A stretch of DNA of 64,000 nucleotides from Poecilobothrus nobilitatus. Lineage: Eukaryota; Arthropoda; Insecta; Diptera; Dolichopodidae. Within the stretch, counting starts at the first letter, position 1. Every line of letters starts with the position of its first letter. The position numbers and the translations under genes were made by a program. The notes under the pieces were generated by a model, which worked only from the letters and a program-made list of their open reading frames with translations, had not been told where the DNA came from and did no database searches. The stretch covers positions 2,501 to 66,500 of the forward strand of contig CAMUPU010000004.1 of assembly GCA_947095535.1 (NCBI GenBank). Direction: 5' to 3'. Below are positions 10,361 through 21,850 of the stretch, one piece after another.

Positions 10361-10381
10361 TAAGATTTTTTAAATCTTCTT

Positions 10382-10740
10382 TTACACAATAAAAAAATTC
10401 TCTCCAAATGTATCACTTCTCAATCTAAATAGATCGTTAATATCCTGATTAAGATTTATAAAAATATAACCGTGCGGCCTTAGTGTTATTTCATTATATA
10501 CTTTTTGGAATTATTTCATTTTATTAGGGTAAATTTGCCGTGACAATGGTAAAATCTGTGATTTGTCTCTGAGGTTTTTGAAAAGTATCAAGTATTTGCA
10601 ACTAAGAGAAATATCTCTTGAAAATTTCCCCTGGTGAAATACATTTTGCGCAGTAAATGTTATAAATAAGTTCCTATGATGCGATCCTTTTGTAAATAAC
10701 ACGCAAACCTTTTTATTATTTGAATCCAATATCACAATAT
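10382..10740 (-). pseudogene. Polinton packaging ATPase, C-terminal half
   Basis: The frame carries VLFTKGSHHRNLFITFTAQN, VFHQGKFSRDISLSCKYLIL, FKNLRDKSQILPLSRQIYPN and, after a stop at 10511 and a short gap, LRPHGYIFINLNQDINDLF up to a TAA at 10382-10384. These are the sensor and C-terminal blocks of the FtsK/HerA-like DNA-packaging ATPase of Polintons. The Walker A half is missing: upstream sequence is instead the second copy of the structural-protein start, so a rearrangement has replaced it. Confidence 0.7.
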
Positions 10741-10941
10741 ATATTTGGAACAAAATCATTTATATAAATTTCAGAAACAACAACTTTCCATCTAGAGTCA
10801 CACATGTATTTATTCATTTTATTCGTAAAAGATGACAATATATTTTCGTGGTAGTAATTCATAGATCAATCGCTAAGTAAAGTAGTGTAAAAATCATGAT
10901 TTATTTGTATGCTGTCCATTGTGTATTATTTGTTTGACTTG
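10733..10941 (-). repeat. ~210-bp direct repeat, right copy, with structural-protein start
   Basis: Partner of 9170-9380. From Met at 10862 it reads as the start of the same structural protein (MNYYPKN.LSSFTNKMNKY) and runs into the ATPase fragment in another frame. This join is not a natural gene order and marks an unequal exchange or duplication. Confidence 0.75.
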
Positions 10942-10959
10942 ACTTGAATAAAATTTTAT

Positions 10960-11695
10960 TTAAATTTTGTGTATACAACTGTCAAACTTACTTCTAAACG
11001 TTAACATTTGATTATAAAATATTTTTTTCTTATATAAACAATCTCTGTATTTATTAACTAAAATTTTTTATAACACATTTTTAATTCCTTTAGCTTTATT
11101 TATTGTTTGGTTATCCTGTATATCAATAGAATACATTTTTGCTCTTAAACCTACGAATTCTTTAATTATCTTTCCAGTAAATTCGTCTTTCATCATACCA
11201 ATCATAACTTTTTTATTTATTCTAGGAATATTGTATGATGGTCTATAGGGTAGTCTGAAGTATCAAAATGGTTTTCAATATCAGGTAAAATATCTTTATA
11301 ATAGTCTTCTGTTTCTATTGTATAAACAAAAGAATCTGTATCCATATAATTTAACTGAACACTGTCATTATATTTAGGTTTCATATAATTATAATGAAAA
11401 CCATACATTGTCCATTTTGTAAACCCAACATAAATCGGTTTATTATAGTATGTATGAACTTTATCCAATTGAATAGCTATCATATTATTTGTAAATTGAA
11501 GAATGCTATGAAAATTTGGTTTAGCAATTAAGCTCGTGCACCTTAATTTATTCCTTGACTTTCCCAACTGGTAACAATTTTAACGTCATTTCTATTACCA
11601 ACATTCTCATAGTTTTCGTATAATGCGCGTTATTTATGAATTTAAAAAAATTCTTATCGAATTTATTTGTAGCTCTTATTCAATGTGAATTATTC
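10960..11695 (-). pseudogene. Polinton protein-primed DNA polymerase B, palm and C-terminus
   Basis: Upstream part FDKNFFKFINNAHYTKTM corresponds to the KxxNNxxFGKTMEN motif B region; after frameshifts near 11600 come SLIAKPNFHSI, KPIYVGFTKWTMYGFHYNYM, and LNYMDTDSFVYTIET, whose YxDTDS is the catalytic motif C, then DISNFDTSDYP-like DIENHFDTSDYP. The C-terminus MIGMMKDEFTGKIIKEFVGLRAKMYS is readable at 11200-11080, with a stop at 11069-11071 and remnants to 10960. The exonuclease and TP-binding N-terminal half is absent. In intact relatives it replicates the element from protein-capped ends. Confidence 0.8.
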
Positions 11696-11789
11696 AAATC
11701 GATAAAACTTTTTAATCATGGTTATTGATTAAAGAGAAATGATAATCTAAATCATTTACTTTTTCAATTAATGGAGAACTATTTTTAAT

Positions 11790-12560
11790 TTCTCTTAAAA
11801 AAGTTTTTGATGAGTTTATATCTACTACTATCATTACATATTACTCTTTCTTTTTCAATATATATAGACTTCCTTACATTTAACCTGTGGGGTAGCCAAT
11901 TACCTCTTTCAACAAAGAAATTTCACCAATTTCATGTTTTTGGCTTTCCGCATACCTCTCCCCATTCTGTTATTTTCGTCCACCACATGCTTACAATATG
12001 CACTTCTTTCGTATTTATTTCTAATATCTAATTAATGTTCTCTTACTCAAATTTTACGTTTTACCCGCATATACAACATTACAAGCGGTACAACTTAGTT
12101 TATAAATACCCGATTTTTTCATTTTCTCTGTTTTTTTGCTTAGGGTTTCCTAATAAATTTTTTAGTTTCCCTTGTGAACTATTGATAATTTGGAAATTGT
12201 ATTTATAAAAAACTGTTCCAAGTTTTTTTTGTAAATTCAGGAAAATATATTATTTTAATTTTTTTGCTTTTTTATCTGTATAATTCGCAATCTTCTAATT
12301 TTTATTTTTTACGATGTCATCAAATCCGTTAATTCTAGCTGTTGCAAAAATACAACTATTTTCTTTATTGTAGTTTTCTTGCGACAATGGTAAATTTACT
12401 AATCTATGAACCATGGAATTAAATGCTGCATACTTATGTGAGTAACAATGGAAAGAGTCTGACGTGATGACCCGTGTCTGAGTCTTGTTCCTGTAGACAT
12501 AATATGTTAACGAATCGTTGTACCTTGTGATTTCTAAATCAAGAAACGGTAACTTTGCAA
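11790..12560 (-). pseudogene. Penelope-like element: RT C-terminus plus GIY-YIG endonuclease
   Basis: At 12556-12375 the minus strand reads KLPFLDLEITRYNDS, VYRNKTQTRVITSDSFHCYS and HKYAAFNSMVHRLVNLPLSQ, the C-terminal RT region of Penelope-like elements. At 12140-11800 it reads KSGIYKLSCTACNVVYAGKT (the GIY...YxG core, here Y-A-G), then a decayed tail with ISLLKEV and SIYIEKERV. Several stops separate the two parts. This abuts the PolB remnant. Confidence 0.75.
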
Positions 12561-13165
12561 TATAGAAATATTAACATAATTTCACTAACATAATAAAAAT
12601 TTTTTTATATAATTAATAAGCATAAATAATTAATACATCTATACACAAATTATTGTGTACACATATTATACAAGTCAACAAATCAGTTCGGTCGACCGTC
12701 GGTTTGACATCATCGTTTAAGAAAATATTATTTAGTTATTGTTAGTTAAAAATTTAGTTATTTAATTTCTAACTATTCACTTTCTTTTTTCATTTTATCT
12801 ACTTTTTTTAATTTTAATTACTCTGTTAAAATTTTAATTCTAATTTGGAGGTGAAAGTGCAAAATAAATAATAAACATATTTTTGACCTTGGCTGCATTT
12901 CAATGGCGGCATTAGGATAAATACTTCCTTTCTTTTCTTTTAATTTTTTCTTTTATATATAAACACATTTGTTTATATTTATATTAGTTTTTGAATTTGA
13001 TAAAAATAAAATTAAAATTAAAATTAATTTAATTTACAAATAAACAAATTGTTGTCAAGCTCGCGGTACTCATATCGTACACATATAATTTTTATTTTTT
13101 CTTATTTTTATTAATCTAAATTTTAATTTAATATTTTACTTTTTTATTTAATATTAAATTTTAAC
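12561..13165. other. A+T-rich stretch, possible LINE-I 5' leader
   Basis: No gene seen. A GC-richer patch, TCAGTTCGGTCGACCGTC near 12685, stands out and could be part of a LINE internal promoter because it precedes the LINE-I endonuclease on the same strand. This is speculative. Confidence 0.3.
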
Positions 13166-15870
13166 TTGTTGATTTTTACTTTTATTCGTTTTAAAAACAA
13201 AATTAACAATTTGAAAGTAGATTTCTGGAACATACGCGATTTACAGCCGAATTTCAATGCCGTCGCTTGTCATTTAAATTCCAGCGAACCAGCAATTCTT
13301 GCCCTATGTGGCACTCAAGTTAATCCCCAGAGTGATAGTTTTAATATTACTGGCTACACACTCGTTTCACATTTCGTGTCTAAAAGAGGTATAGCCATCT
13401 ACATTCAAAATGACATAGCTTTCAACACTTTTAATAAATTCAAATGTTCTAGCCCAACCTTCCACTATGTGTGGGCGAAAAATCCTTGTTGGAAAGCAGG
13501 TCATATATTTTTGTTTCTTATACAGATCACCCAACTCAAGTGAAGAGGAAACTTTTGGGGAAATTGAAATCTCTCAAACCAGAACAACGAAATTTTGGAT
13601 TTATCTCCAGAAATTGAAATTGTTCTGGCGGGTGATTTCAATATTCATAATAGAGACTTGACCAAAATCCCACTAGGATCCCGGACCGTGCTGATCAAGG
13701 AAGCCACTGCTTGGATCTGTTCCTGACCCTGAAAACTATGTCGTTTCGCTTCCGCTTCCGCTATCGACTTTGCTGCAGATGCGATTTGTGAAACAATTTT
13801 ACTTGGAATTAGGCTATTTATTCCACACTCCATGATAACTATTAAACGGAAGTTCAAATCTTGGTTTAATCGCATCTGCAATGAACCCATTCTAAAAAAG
13901 AAGGAGGCTTTTAAACTGTACCAAAGAAATAGGTGGGAGGCTCTCAGGCCAAACTATATAATAATTCGGAAAAGATGCAAGAGAGTTATGAAAAGGCAAA
14001 AATTCTTATTCAACCTAAAGTTGAAACGCAAACTTATCCACATGCCTAAGAAGAAAAAATCCTTTTGGACATTTGCAAAAAGTTTAAAAAAGGACATTAT
14101 TGGGTTTTCTTTTCCTCCGCTTGTTGATATTAACAACATAATTGTATCAGATTCCAAAGAGAAAGCGAACTTATTTTGCAAGCAGTTCTCTCTCAACTCG
14201 ACACTGCCTCAATCAACTTTATAGCCCCCACTTTTCCTGAAGTTGACTACTCCTTCGGTAATATTTACTTTAGGACGAGAGCAACGATGAAAACCTTGAA
14301 GAATCTTGATTGAAAAAAATTAACCGCTCCAGATGGTATCACGGTATCATTGAAATATTTCAAAACCTCTACGCAAACTTTTCTATCTCTCCTTTACTTA
14401 GGGTAGATATTCATCCTACCCAATGGAAGGTTGCGCATGTTTTCCCAATTCTAATAAAAGGTAATAAAAGCGATCCATCTAACTACCGTCCTGTTGCTAT
14501 AACCTCAGTTCTTTCCAAAGTAATGGAGAAAATAGTAAACTAAAAGCTTTTGAAATATCTGGATCGTAGAGGTTTGCTTCATGATCGAAAATACGGGTTC
14601 AGAACCCGTCGTTGAATGAGTGATCTCATGACTTACCTTTGCGAAAAGTAGAACACCAGCCCTCATCATTCGACCAAGTCTGGCATGATGTTTTATTAGC
14701 AAAATGCAAAGCATTAGGATTAGGTAGAGTCTTTTTAAAATGGATTGGAGATTTCCTTTCGAATCGCATGATTCGAGTACTTGTCGATAGTTATTCATCT
14801 GACAATTTTATAATTAATGCTGATGTCCCTCACGATTCGGTTTCGCTTCGCACTCTTTTCTTAATATTTATCAATGACCTACTTTCAATAATCTTCAATC
14901 CAATACATAGTTCCGCGGAAATTTCACTATCGGTGAGCTAAATAATGATTTAGCGAAAATTCAAAAATGGGCTGCAGACTACAGAGTTGATTTCAACACC
15001 AAAAAAACCCAATGATGTATAATCTCGCCTAAAATAGCTACTACTACACCCAACCTGACATTTCATGGTGAAGCTTTGCAGCGCTCAATAGATTTTAACA
15101 TTCTGGGCATCGAGTTAAATCAAATATTGACTTGGTCAAATCATATTTTTGTACCGCTGTAAAGCTTACTTTTTTCCTTCCGATCTTTTCAACATCTATA
15201 AAATGTACATTAGGCCGAAACTGCAGTATAATGCACATATTTGGGCTGGTGCTCCCCAAACAGCGTTGGGTAATCTCGGGAAAGTGCAAAACAGAGCTAT
15301 TTGCTTTATTGCAATCCCAGTGTTACCTCAATGCACACTCCACTTTGCCATCGCCGTACTGTCGTTTCATTGAACCAGATAACTTGTAGGGGTGAAGATA
15401 TGTTCCAAAGAAATAAAACAATTGATGCCTCCACTCAACGTTTTTCAACGTGAAACGAGGAGTGCAACAGATGCCCACCCATACACTGTCGAACTGTCAA
15501 GATGGCGCAACACAGCATTCGAAAATTCGTTTGTTATGCACACGTCGCATTTATGGAACCTAATGCCTGCACATGTGTTCCCAAAAGTTAGTAATTCATT
15601 TGTGTACGATATAACGAAATTCAATATGAACATTAACATCCTATTCAAAATAACTATCCATATTTTTCCCTTCATCCTCCATAATTCCAATTATCCTAAA
15701 TCTAATTTCCCGAGAAATCTTTCCCTCATCCTTTTCCCCAAAACCAAGCTGTACTTTATATTTTTATGTATTAAAGGACCCATCCTAAAGTTTGGTTTTA
15801 AAGGGGGTCGTTTTGTTTGGTTAGAGTCCAACACTACTCAGAGGAACCTCGTGGAGTTCCTTTAAGGGAC
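13166..15870 (+). pseudogene. LINE-I, nearly full-length but broken: endonuclease and RT
   Basis: Endonuclease: VDFWNIRDLQPNFNAVACHL, ILALCGTQVNPQSDS, a frameshift near 13490, YFCFLYRSPNSSEEE, and VISIF/GDFNIHN-type motif near 13635. A linker (13832-14224) is basic. RT: HPTQWKVAHVFPI, NYRPVAITSVLSKVMEKIVN, FDQVWHDVLLAKCKALG, FLIFINDLLSIIFNPIHSSA; the FADD box is removed by a ~75-bp deletion near 14914. C-terminus: RPKLQYNAHIWAGAPQTALG, then YTVELSRWRNTAFENSF and a 3' UTR to about 15870. Many stops. The tandem repeat begins inside it at 14679. Confidence 0.8.
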
Positions 15871-15876
15871 TTTTCA

Positions 15877-16470
15877 AACTGTTCTAAGTTTTTTTTGTAA
15901 TTTCAGGAAAATATATTATTTTTATTTTTTTATCTGCATTGTCGTTTTATCTGTATTATCTGTAATCGTTGTATCTTGTGATTTCTAAATCAAGAAACGG
16001 TAGCTTTCCAAGATACAACGATTCGTTAACATGTAATGTCTACAGGATAAAGACTAAAATACAAAAATTCATCACGTCAGACTCTTTCCAATGTTCATAG
16101 ATTAGTAAATTAGGATATTTTGACAAGAAAAATTTTTTAAGTTTTAAGAATTAAAATATTTGTAATGATTAATAATATAGGTATAGGGAAAAGAGGTATA
16201 TTATGTATTTAATAAAATATACAAATTTGATTATGGTTGTGATTGCAACAAGTTTTTAAATTAAGTTTTTTGTTCTACAATTCTTATTCACTGTTAAATT
16301 TTTGGTGTTGTTCTTATTGTAATTTGAATAAATGTTAAATTTTAATAGTAGTAGCTTGAAAACGAGTAAATGAGCTCGAAACGCAGTAAAATTTAAAATT
16401 ATTAAAAAGATTAAAGAAACGAATACTATAACGTTGCTTGATTTAAATATATAAATTAAAAATAATATTG
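15877..16470. pseudogene. Penelope-like fragments joined head to head (unit 1)
   Basis: 15877-16008 matches the plus strand of 12217-12545 in shortened form, so the Penelope coding strand is minus here. At the shared AAGATACAACG the orientation flips and 16008-16130 reads the Penelope RT on the plus strand (SFPRYNDSLTCNVYR). CGTTGTATCTTG and CAAGATACAACG form a 12-bp inverted repeat at the flip. The rest to 16470, with CTTGAAAACGAGTAAATGAGCTCGAAACG-type sequence (split here in reading), is probably its 3' untranslated end. Confidence 0.65.
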
Positions 16471-16473
16471 TAT

Positions 16474-17088
16474 AATGTTGTTTTCTTTTCTGAAAAAAGT
16501 TTTGACCTGGGGTTGCACTTTTTGTCAAGTCACATTTTTCTGTTCTTTTCTGAAAACAAATGCAAAACTGAAAAAAATGTTCGTGTTCTTTTTTGAAAAA
16601 AATTTAGGGCAAAACTCGCACAGGGCAACATTTTTTTTAAAAACTTGACCTGAAAATATTGACGGGGCAATAAAATGAGTTTTGCACTCTCCAGAATGAC
16701 AACATAAAAAAATATATGTATATAATTTTCACTGTCAGTTAAATAGTAAATAGTAATTAATGACAATATAAAAATACAATATTTTAAATTATTTCGTTGG
16801 GTTTTGAAAAATATCTAGTTTACAAAAAAAAAAATTTATATTTGATTAGAAAGATAAGTTTAAAAATTTTGAAATAAGTAAAATATAATTTGTAGATAAA
16901 GAAATCAGTGCAGCAAACTGAAAAAAAAATGTTGCCCTTTTTGATGGTGTTAAATGTTGTTCTATTCTAAAAAATGTTCAGGTCAAAACTGAAAAAAAAA
17001 GTGCAAAACTAGAAAAAATAGGTTTGACTTTTTTCAGTTTTGCACTTGGTCAGGTCAAACTTTTTTTTTCAGAAAAGAAAACGACATT
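16474..17088. mobile_element. 615-bp inverted-repeat (MITE-like) element, unit 1
   Basis: Ends are AATGTTGTTTTCTTTTCTG and, reverse-complemented on the right, AATGTCGTTTTCTTTTCTG; the match continues into GAAAA and a TTTGACCTG block. The interior repeats TTTTCTGAAAA and GCAAAACTG motifs many times. No coding capacity and no clear target duplication. Present in all three units at the same place. Confidence 0.7.
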
Positions 17089-18118
17089 AGTCTCGTTCGT
17101 TAGCAGAAAAACCCATATTTTAATAAAATTTCTTTAGGATTGGTAAAAATGATGATACAAATGGTATTTGTTATGTGTGTAGTTATACAATAGTCAAAAG
17201 CAAATCTTGTCAACATTTTTTTATAATTAATAAGTTATTTACAAAAAGTATTAATATATTTGAAAGGAGTTTTCATGGTATACCCTTTTCGTAGACTTTT
17301 TTAAAGAAAATCAAAATTTCGTAATGAATGTGTAAAAAAAGATAGATATCATAAACTTTCAGCAACATCTTTGTAGCAAAAAAAGAAATACTTACATAAT
17401 ATGTACTTGAAACTATAATTGCACATCATAATATGTATGTGTACGTGTATTAGTATACTATAGTCGTATATAATGTATATTATCTTATAACACCAGCAAA
17501 ATAAATTCCATATATATTAAGTTTAATTAATTAAGAAAAGTTTAATTTTGGCAATATGTTTCTAATTTCAATTATTTATGAAACGTTGCGTTAAAATTAT
17601 TTATCAAAATTTTTTCGTAGTGCGACATCTTATACTACTTATATAATCTTTGCTAGTAGGCTAGTATGTGTATGTTGTTTTGACATGTGACAAAAAAAAA
17701 TTTTATTTACAAAATACCAAATGGTTAAACCAGAGAAAATTGTAAGTAATCATTGCAATTTTTTTTTCTTGTTATTATATCCATCTTCAAAATATTTAAC
17801 GTTTAAAATTTTTGACGTCTGCTTTTACGTCTGTATTTGACGTTAAAATAAATTTGCATTTCGTATGCTTCTTATTGAGGATGCAAAAAATGTGGCATTT
17901 AAAATGAGCAGAAGGGGAGCATATTGTGAATACGATATATATTTTCAACCAATCAAATGTTTGCATCCGGATGCATGCATCCCATGTGAACTTACAATTA
18001 CAATACAATACAATATACATTTACATACGATATTATATTATTAGCAAATAGCAGCACAATATTAATAACTAATTACCGAAAAAAAAAATTAAAATTTAAA
18101 GTAAACCTTCCTTTCTTT
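17089..18118. other. A+T-rich unit interior without gene
   Basis: Contains TATATA/GTATGTGTACGTG-type simple sequence and a TGACGTCTGCTTTTACGTCTG stretch. A 74-codon minus-strand frame at 17796-18020 has no domain and is conserved only because the whole unit is duplicated. Nothing else seen. Confidence 0.5.
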
Positions 18119-18458
18119 ATACCTGTACGATAGGATCGGGTATAATAAAATTACTCCTCCGTTTGTAATACCTCGAAATAAGCGAGCTAGATATACCTTC
18201 AAACTTTTGAGCCATGTCCGTCCGTCAGCACGCTAACTCAAAAACTAAGAAAGCTAGAATCTTGAAATTTACACAAAATATTCTGGGAGTAATTTGTAGG
18301 TTCCCTATTTTTTTTGGTTGAGTTTAGACCAAGCCTTAGGGTAGCTCTCGAACACCTAACTTTCAGATCCCCACATTTTTTTTGCAATAGAGCTATGAAA
18401 TTTTAACTACTGATAGATCTCACAAAAATATTAATTTTATTTGTAATAACTTTTTTTT

Positions 18459-20926
18459 GTAGCCCCACCCGTTACGGAGCTGCAGCTCCGCAAAGGTTCA
18501 AAAAAGTTCTACATTTAAATTGTTTTTAATGATTAAAAAAACAAACTTTATAAATTCAAATGCACATTTATTCATAATTGTAAAAAAAAAAAATTAAAAT
18601 TGATGAAATTAACATTAAAATTAACATTGATGATTTTTAATTTGAAGGATGGTACTGTATTTCATCTGATAATTTTTCCAGATTGGGTGAATAATTTGTA
18701 GTAGCCATTCTTAAACAATTATCAAGGTTATAATCAGTAAGCCTTGACCTGTATTTATTCTTAATATATTTCATATTTGAAAACGTAGATTCACATAAAT
18801 ATGTTGACCCAAATAAGCACATTATTTTTAAAGCCACGTTTTTCAACACTGGATACTGAGTTGCAGCAACACATCGCCAAAAATTTTCCTTATCTCTTGA
18901 AAATTCACGATTCAATTCTATATTATTCTGCAGCGATATCATCTCTACTTGGATTTCAGTAGTATCATAGTTAAATTGATTATTTATTTTTTCTGAAATA
19001 GCATCTAAATCGGTATCAATAAAAGGATACATAACAAATTTTACTATAGGCTCAATTTCATTGAAATCTGAAAAACGCTGTTCAAACTCTTTGATGAAAT
19101 TGGTTAAAATTATTACATGTTCGTCGTAAGAATAATTTCCTGGTCTTTTATTTAACTCAATCAATAAATTTGGAAAATGTTTAGCATCTTTCCCATTTAA
19201 GTTTGATCTCCATAATTTTAGTTTTTGACAAAAACTACGTACTGCACTAATCAGCTGCATTACTGTCTTATTTTTACCTTGCAGTTCTAAATTTAATTCA
19301 TTTAATTTCGCAGTAATGTCTGTCAAAAATGCCAAATTCCTAAGCCAGGTAATATCACTTAATTCTTCATAAGTTTGGTTATTTTCTTCCATTATTATTT
19401 GTGGTAACAATTCAATAAAACGCTGCAAAACTTTGCCTTTACTTAACCATCGTACCTCTGTATACAACAGTAAATCACCATATTCGCACTCAAGTTCTGT
19501 TGTTAATTCCTTGAATAAACGCCTCGTGCCCGAATAGAATTAATGATTTTTACCACGAGTTTCATAACTGAATTAATATTTAAAAACTTACCACAAAGTG
19601 CTTGTTGGTGAATTATACAGTGATAATTAATAAAATTAGGGAAATCAGTGTCTTTTTTACAAAGAGCTATAAAGCCATTATTAACACCAGTAAATGCTGG
19701 AGCTCCATCAGTGGTGATACTAACCAATTTTTGTAAAGATATTTTTTTTTCAATTAAAAATGATTTAACAACATTATAAATATCTGCTCCTTTTGTATGA
19801 CCTTTAAGTGTTAATATTGTTAACAGTTCTTCCTTCACATTGAAATCATCAAAAACCATACGTACAAAAATGGCTAGCTGAGCATTATCAACTACATCAG
19901 TTGATTCGTCCAACTGCATTGAAAAATATATGCAAATTTCAATATCGCTTTTTAATTGTTCCATTGCATCATTCGCCATTAAGTCAACCCTACGGCTAAC
20001 AGTTCTAGCTGATAATTGCATCGAATTAATTGTGGAAATTATTTCATTTTTATTTTTAAAATCGTCAAATAAGGCGTCAGCAGCATATTAAAACACTTCT
20101 TTTATATATTCCCCATCTTCAAATGGTCTTTTCTTGATGGACAAAATTTTATAAACACGAAAAGATCCAACAGTAACTGTCTTATGTTTATTTACATGCC
20201 TTGAAAACATTGTTTGCTGGCCTTTTAAATTTGTTTTTAGATCTACTAATTTATTTTTTCTGATTTCACTATTGGGTGGAAATTTTTTGTTAATATTTTC
20301 ATGCTTTGTAGTGAAATGCCTCTCAAGATTTCCTCTTTTGCTTAATGCTGCTACAAAATTGCAAATTAAACATATTGATTTATCGTCAACATGGATGAAG
20401 AAAAACTCAAGTTCCCATTCTTCGTTAAAATTGTATTTTTTTGATTTTTTTAGTGCACTCATTCCGGTGGGTGCTAAATAAACTTTTAATTTTAATAACA
20501 CTTTGACTTTGCAAATATAAAATGAATACTAATGTAATGGATATGGAAATTTCAGAATATAAAAAACTCTTTTAAAACTAAAATTTACGAAGCCTACTGA
20601 TCGTATTAAAAACACGTTATTTTAAATCTATTTTGTTTTGGAATGTGAATTTTACTGACTATTGAGAATAAAAACTTTTTATAATTATTTTAGTACATTT
20701 ATTACATGGGTTGTGCCTAAGCTATATTTCTTATTTTTTTCGCAAACCTTTAAAAATCAAATCTATTTGCCTGTAAAAATATCATAACTTTTTTTCCAAA
20801 ATAGAAAACGCCAATCTTTTATTATAAAAATGAAAATATTTCATTTTGACCAATTTGGTTTCCAATCGACTAAGAAAACCTTGAAGATCGACCAGTCGAT
20901 CGCGATCGACGGATTGCCGACCACTG
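18459..20926. mobile_element. hAT transposon nested in the inverted-repeat element (unit 1)
   Basis: The right end, on the minus strand, reads CAGTGGTCGGCAATCCGTCG and continues with a CGATCGCGATCG palindrome, a classic hAT terminus. The flank TTCTAAAC (20927-20934) is the expected 8-bp target and is present once in the empty site of the element at 59887-61274. The left end near 18459 (GTAGCCCCACCCGTTACGG, with TGCAGCTCCGCAAAGG inside) lacks a matching CAGTGGTC terminus and lacks TTCTAAAC, so it has been lost with some of the host element. Confidence 0.7.
18637..20501 (-). pseudogene. hAT transposase, BED/GTF2IRD2-like type (unit 1)
   Basis: N-terminus: BED-type zinc finger with CLICNFVAALSKRGNLERHF then H..H (CxxC...HxxxxH). 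Middle: FSMQLDESTDVVDNAQLAIF with the first catalytic Asp, and ITTDGAPAFTGVNNGF with the second. Then EVRWLSKGKVLQRF, an all-helical insertion, and the C-terminal dimerisation block LCESTFSNMKYIKNKYRSRL. About 600 codons in total, close to family length. Two lesions: a TAA after IKEVF (about 20088) and a 1-nt frameshift near 19525. Both are also in unit 2, so they predate the tandem duplication. Confidence 0.9.
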
Positions 20927-21850
20927 TTCTAAACGGTTTAAGTTGGAAACAGAAGTTAGATCTTTGAAAATAAGTATGAGTCATTTCAGAAATTTTTTTT
21001 GTATCACTCCCCGTTTAGGAGCTGTAAGGGGTCAAAAACTGAAAATTTCTTATTTTTAAACACCTGTTAAAATTTTTTTGAAGTAATACACAAAAATTAA
21101 AGCTTCAACATTATACTCTTATTTCTGTTAACAACTTTTTTTAATAATATAGGGTTACTTTATAATTGACAAAAGTGTTACTTGATTTTTTCAAATTTTC
21201 TAACAAATTTCTTTAACGAATTTTTTCCATTTTGTTTTACTCGATAATTTGAAATTGTTGAGAATATAATGCGCAGTACATAAAAATGTAAATAAATAAA
21301 CAACATAACGGTTGCTTGAAGAATTTTTATTTATATGATATTAATATATATACATACTTATATAATATCATGTTTATTTACATATCGTATATGTCACTAG
21401 TGAATGAATGATAAGAGTATAGATGTATATTATATAGCACCGTATTTACATACATATATGTATTTTATTGTACTTATAAGAAATTATTCTGTCAATGGAA
21501 TATTTAAATATAATATAATATAATATTTAAAATTATATTTACTATTTTGTACTAACTAAATTTAAAATACATTTACCGCTTAGTATTAAATGGTACTATA
21601 GAATATTTGAAAAAAGTTTTGGATTGATAATCGTTATGTGAAAGGTTAGAATCTGCTTTTGAAGAATGTACATATAAACATATAGTTTGAATATATGTAA
21701 AATTCACCCAAATTATTTTAAAATACTAAAATATTAAAAAAATAATATTGTGAGCAGAGTGACAGGCTGTGAACATACTAACGGTTCGTACGGGTATCTA
21801 AGAGAAAAAAATGGTTATTATATATTTTGTTTTGCTTAAAAAAAAAGAAT

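Larger units (their letters stand above)
18119..21797. mobile_element. Inverted-repeat element ATACCxGTACGA carrying a nested hAT (unit 1)
   Basis: Left end ATACCTGTACGA (18119-18130) and right end TCGTACGGGTAT (21786-21797) are inverted. The left end also carries a subterminal palindrome around GATAGGATC. A CTAAGAG heptamer after the right end is also conserved in the copy at 59887-61274, so the true border may be seven bases further. That other copy, 1388 bp and inverted, lacks the hAT, which shows the outer element is independent of it. Family not recognised. Confidence 0.7.

Noticed and set aside
15095..15389. Overlapping frames on both strands repeated in each unit (for example near 15095, 23697, 32312)
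   Set aside because: They are shadows of the broken LINE-I RT; the coding strand shows RT motifs (NAHIWAGAPQTALG), the others show none.
17796..18020. 74-codon minus-strand frame repeated at 26403-26627
   Set aside because: No motif, absent as an intact frame in unit 3, and its conservation is fully explained by tandem duplication.
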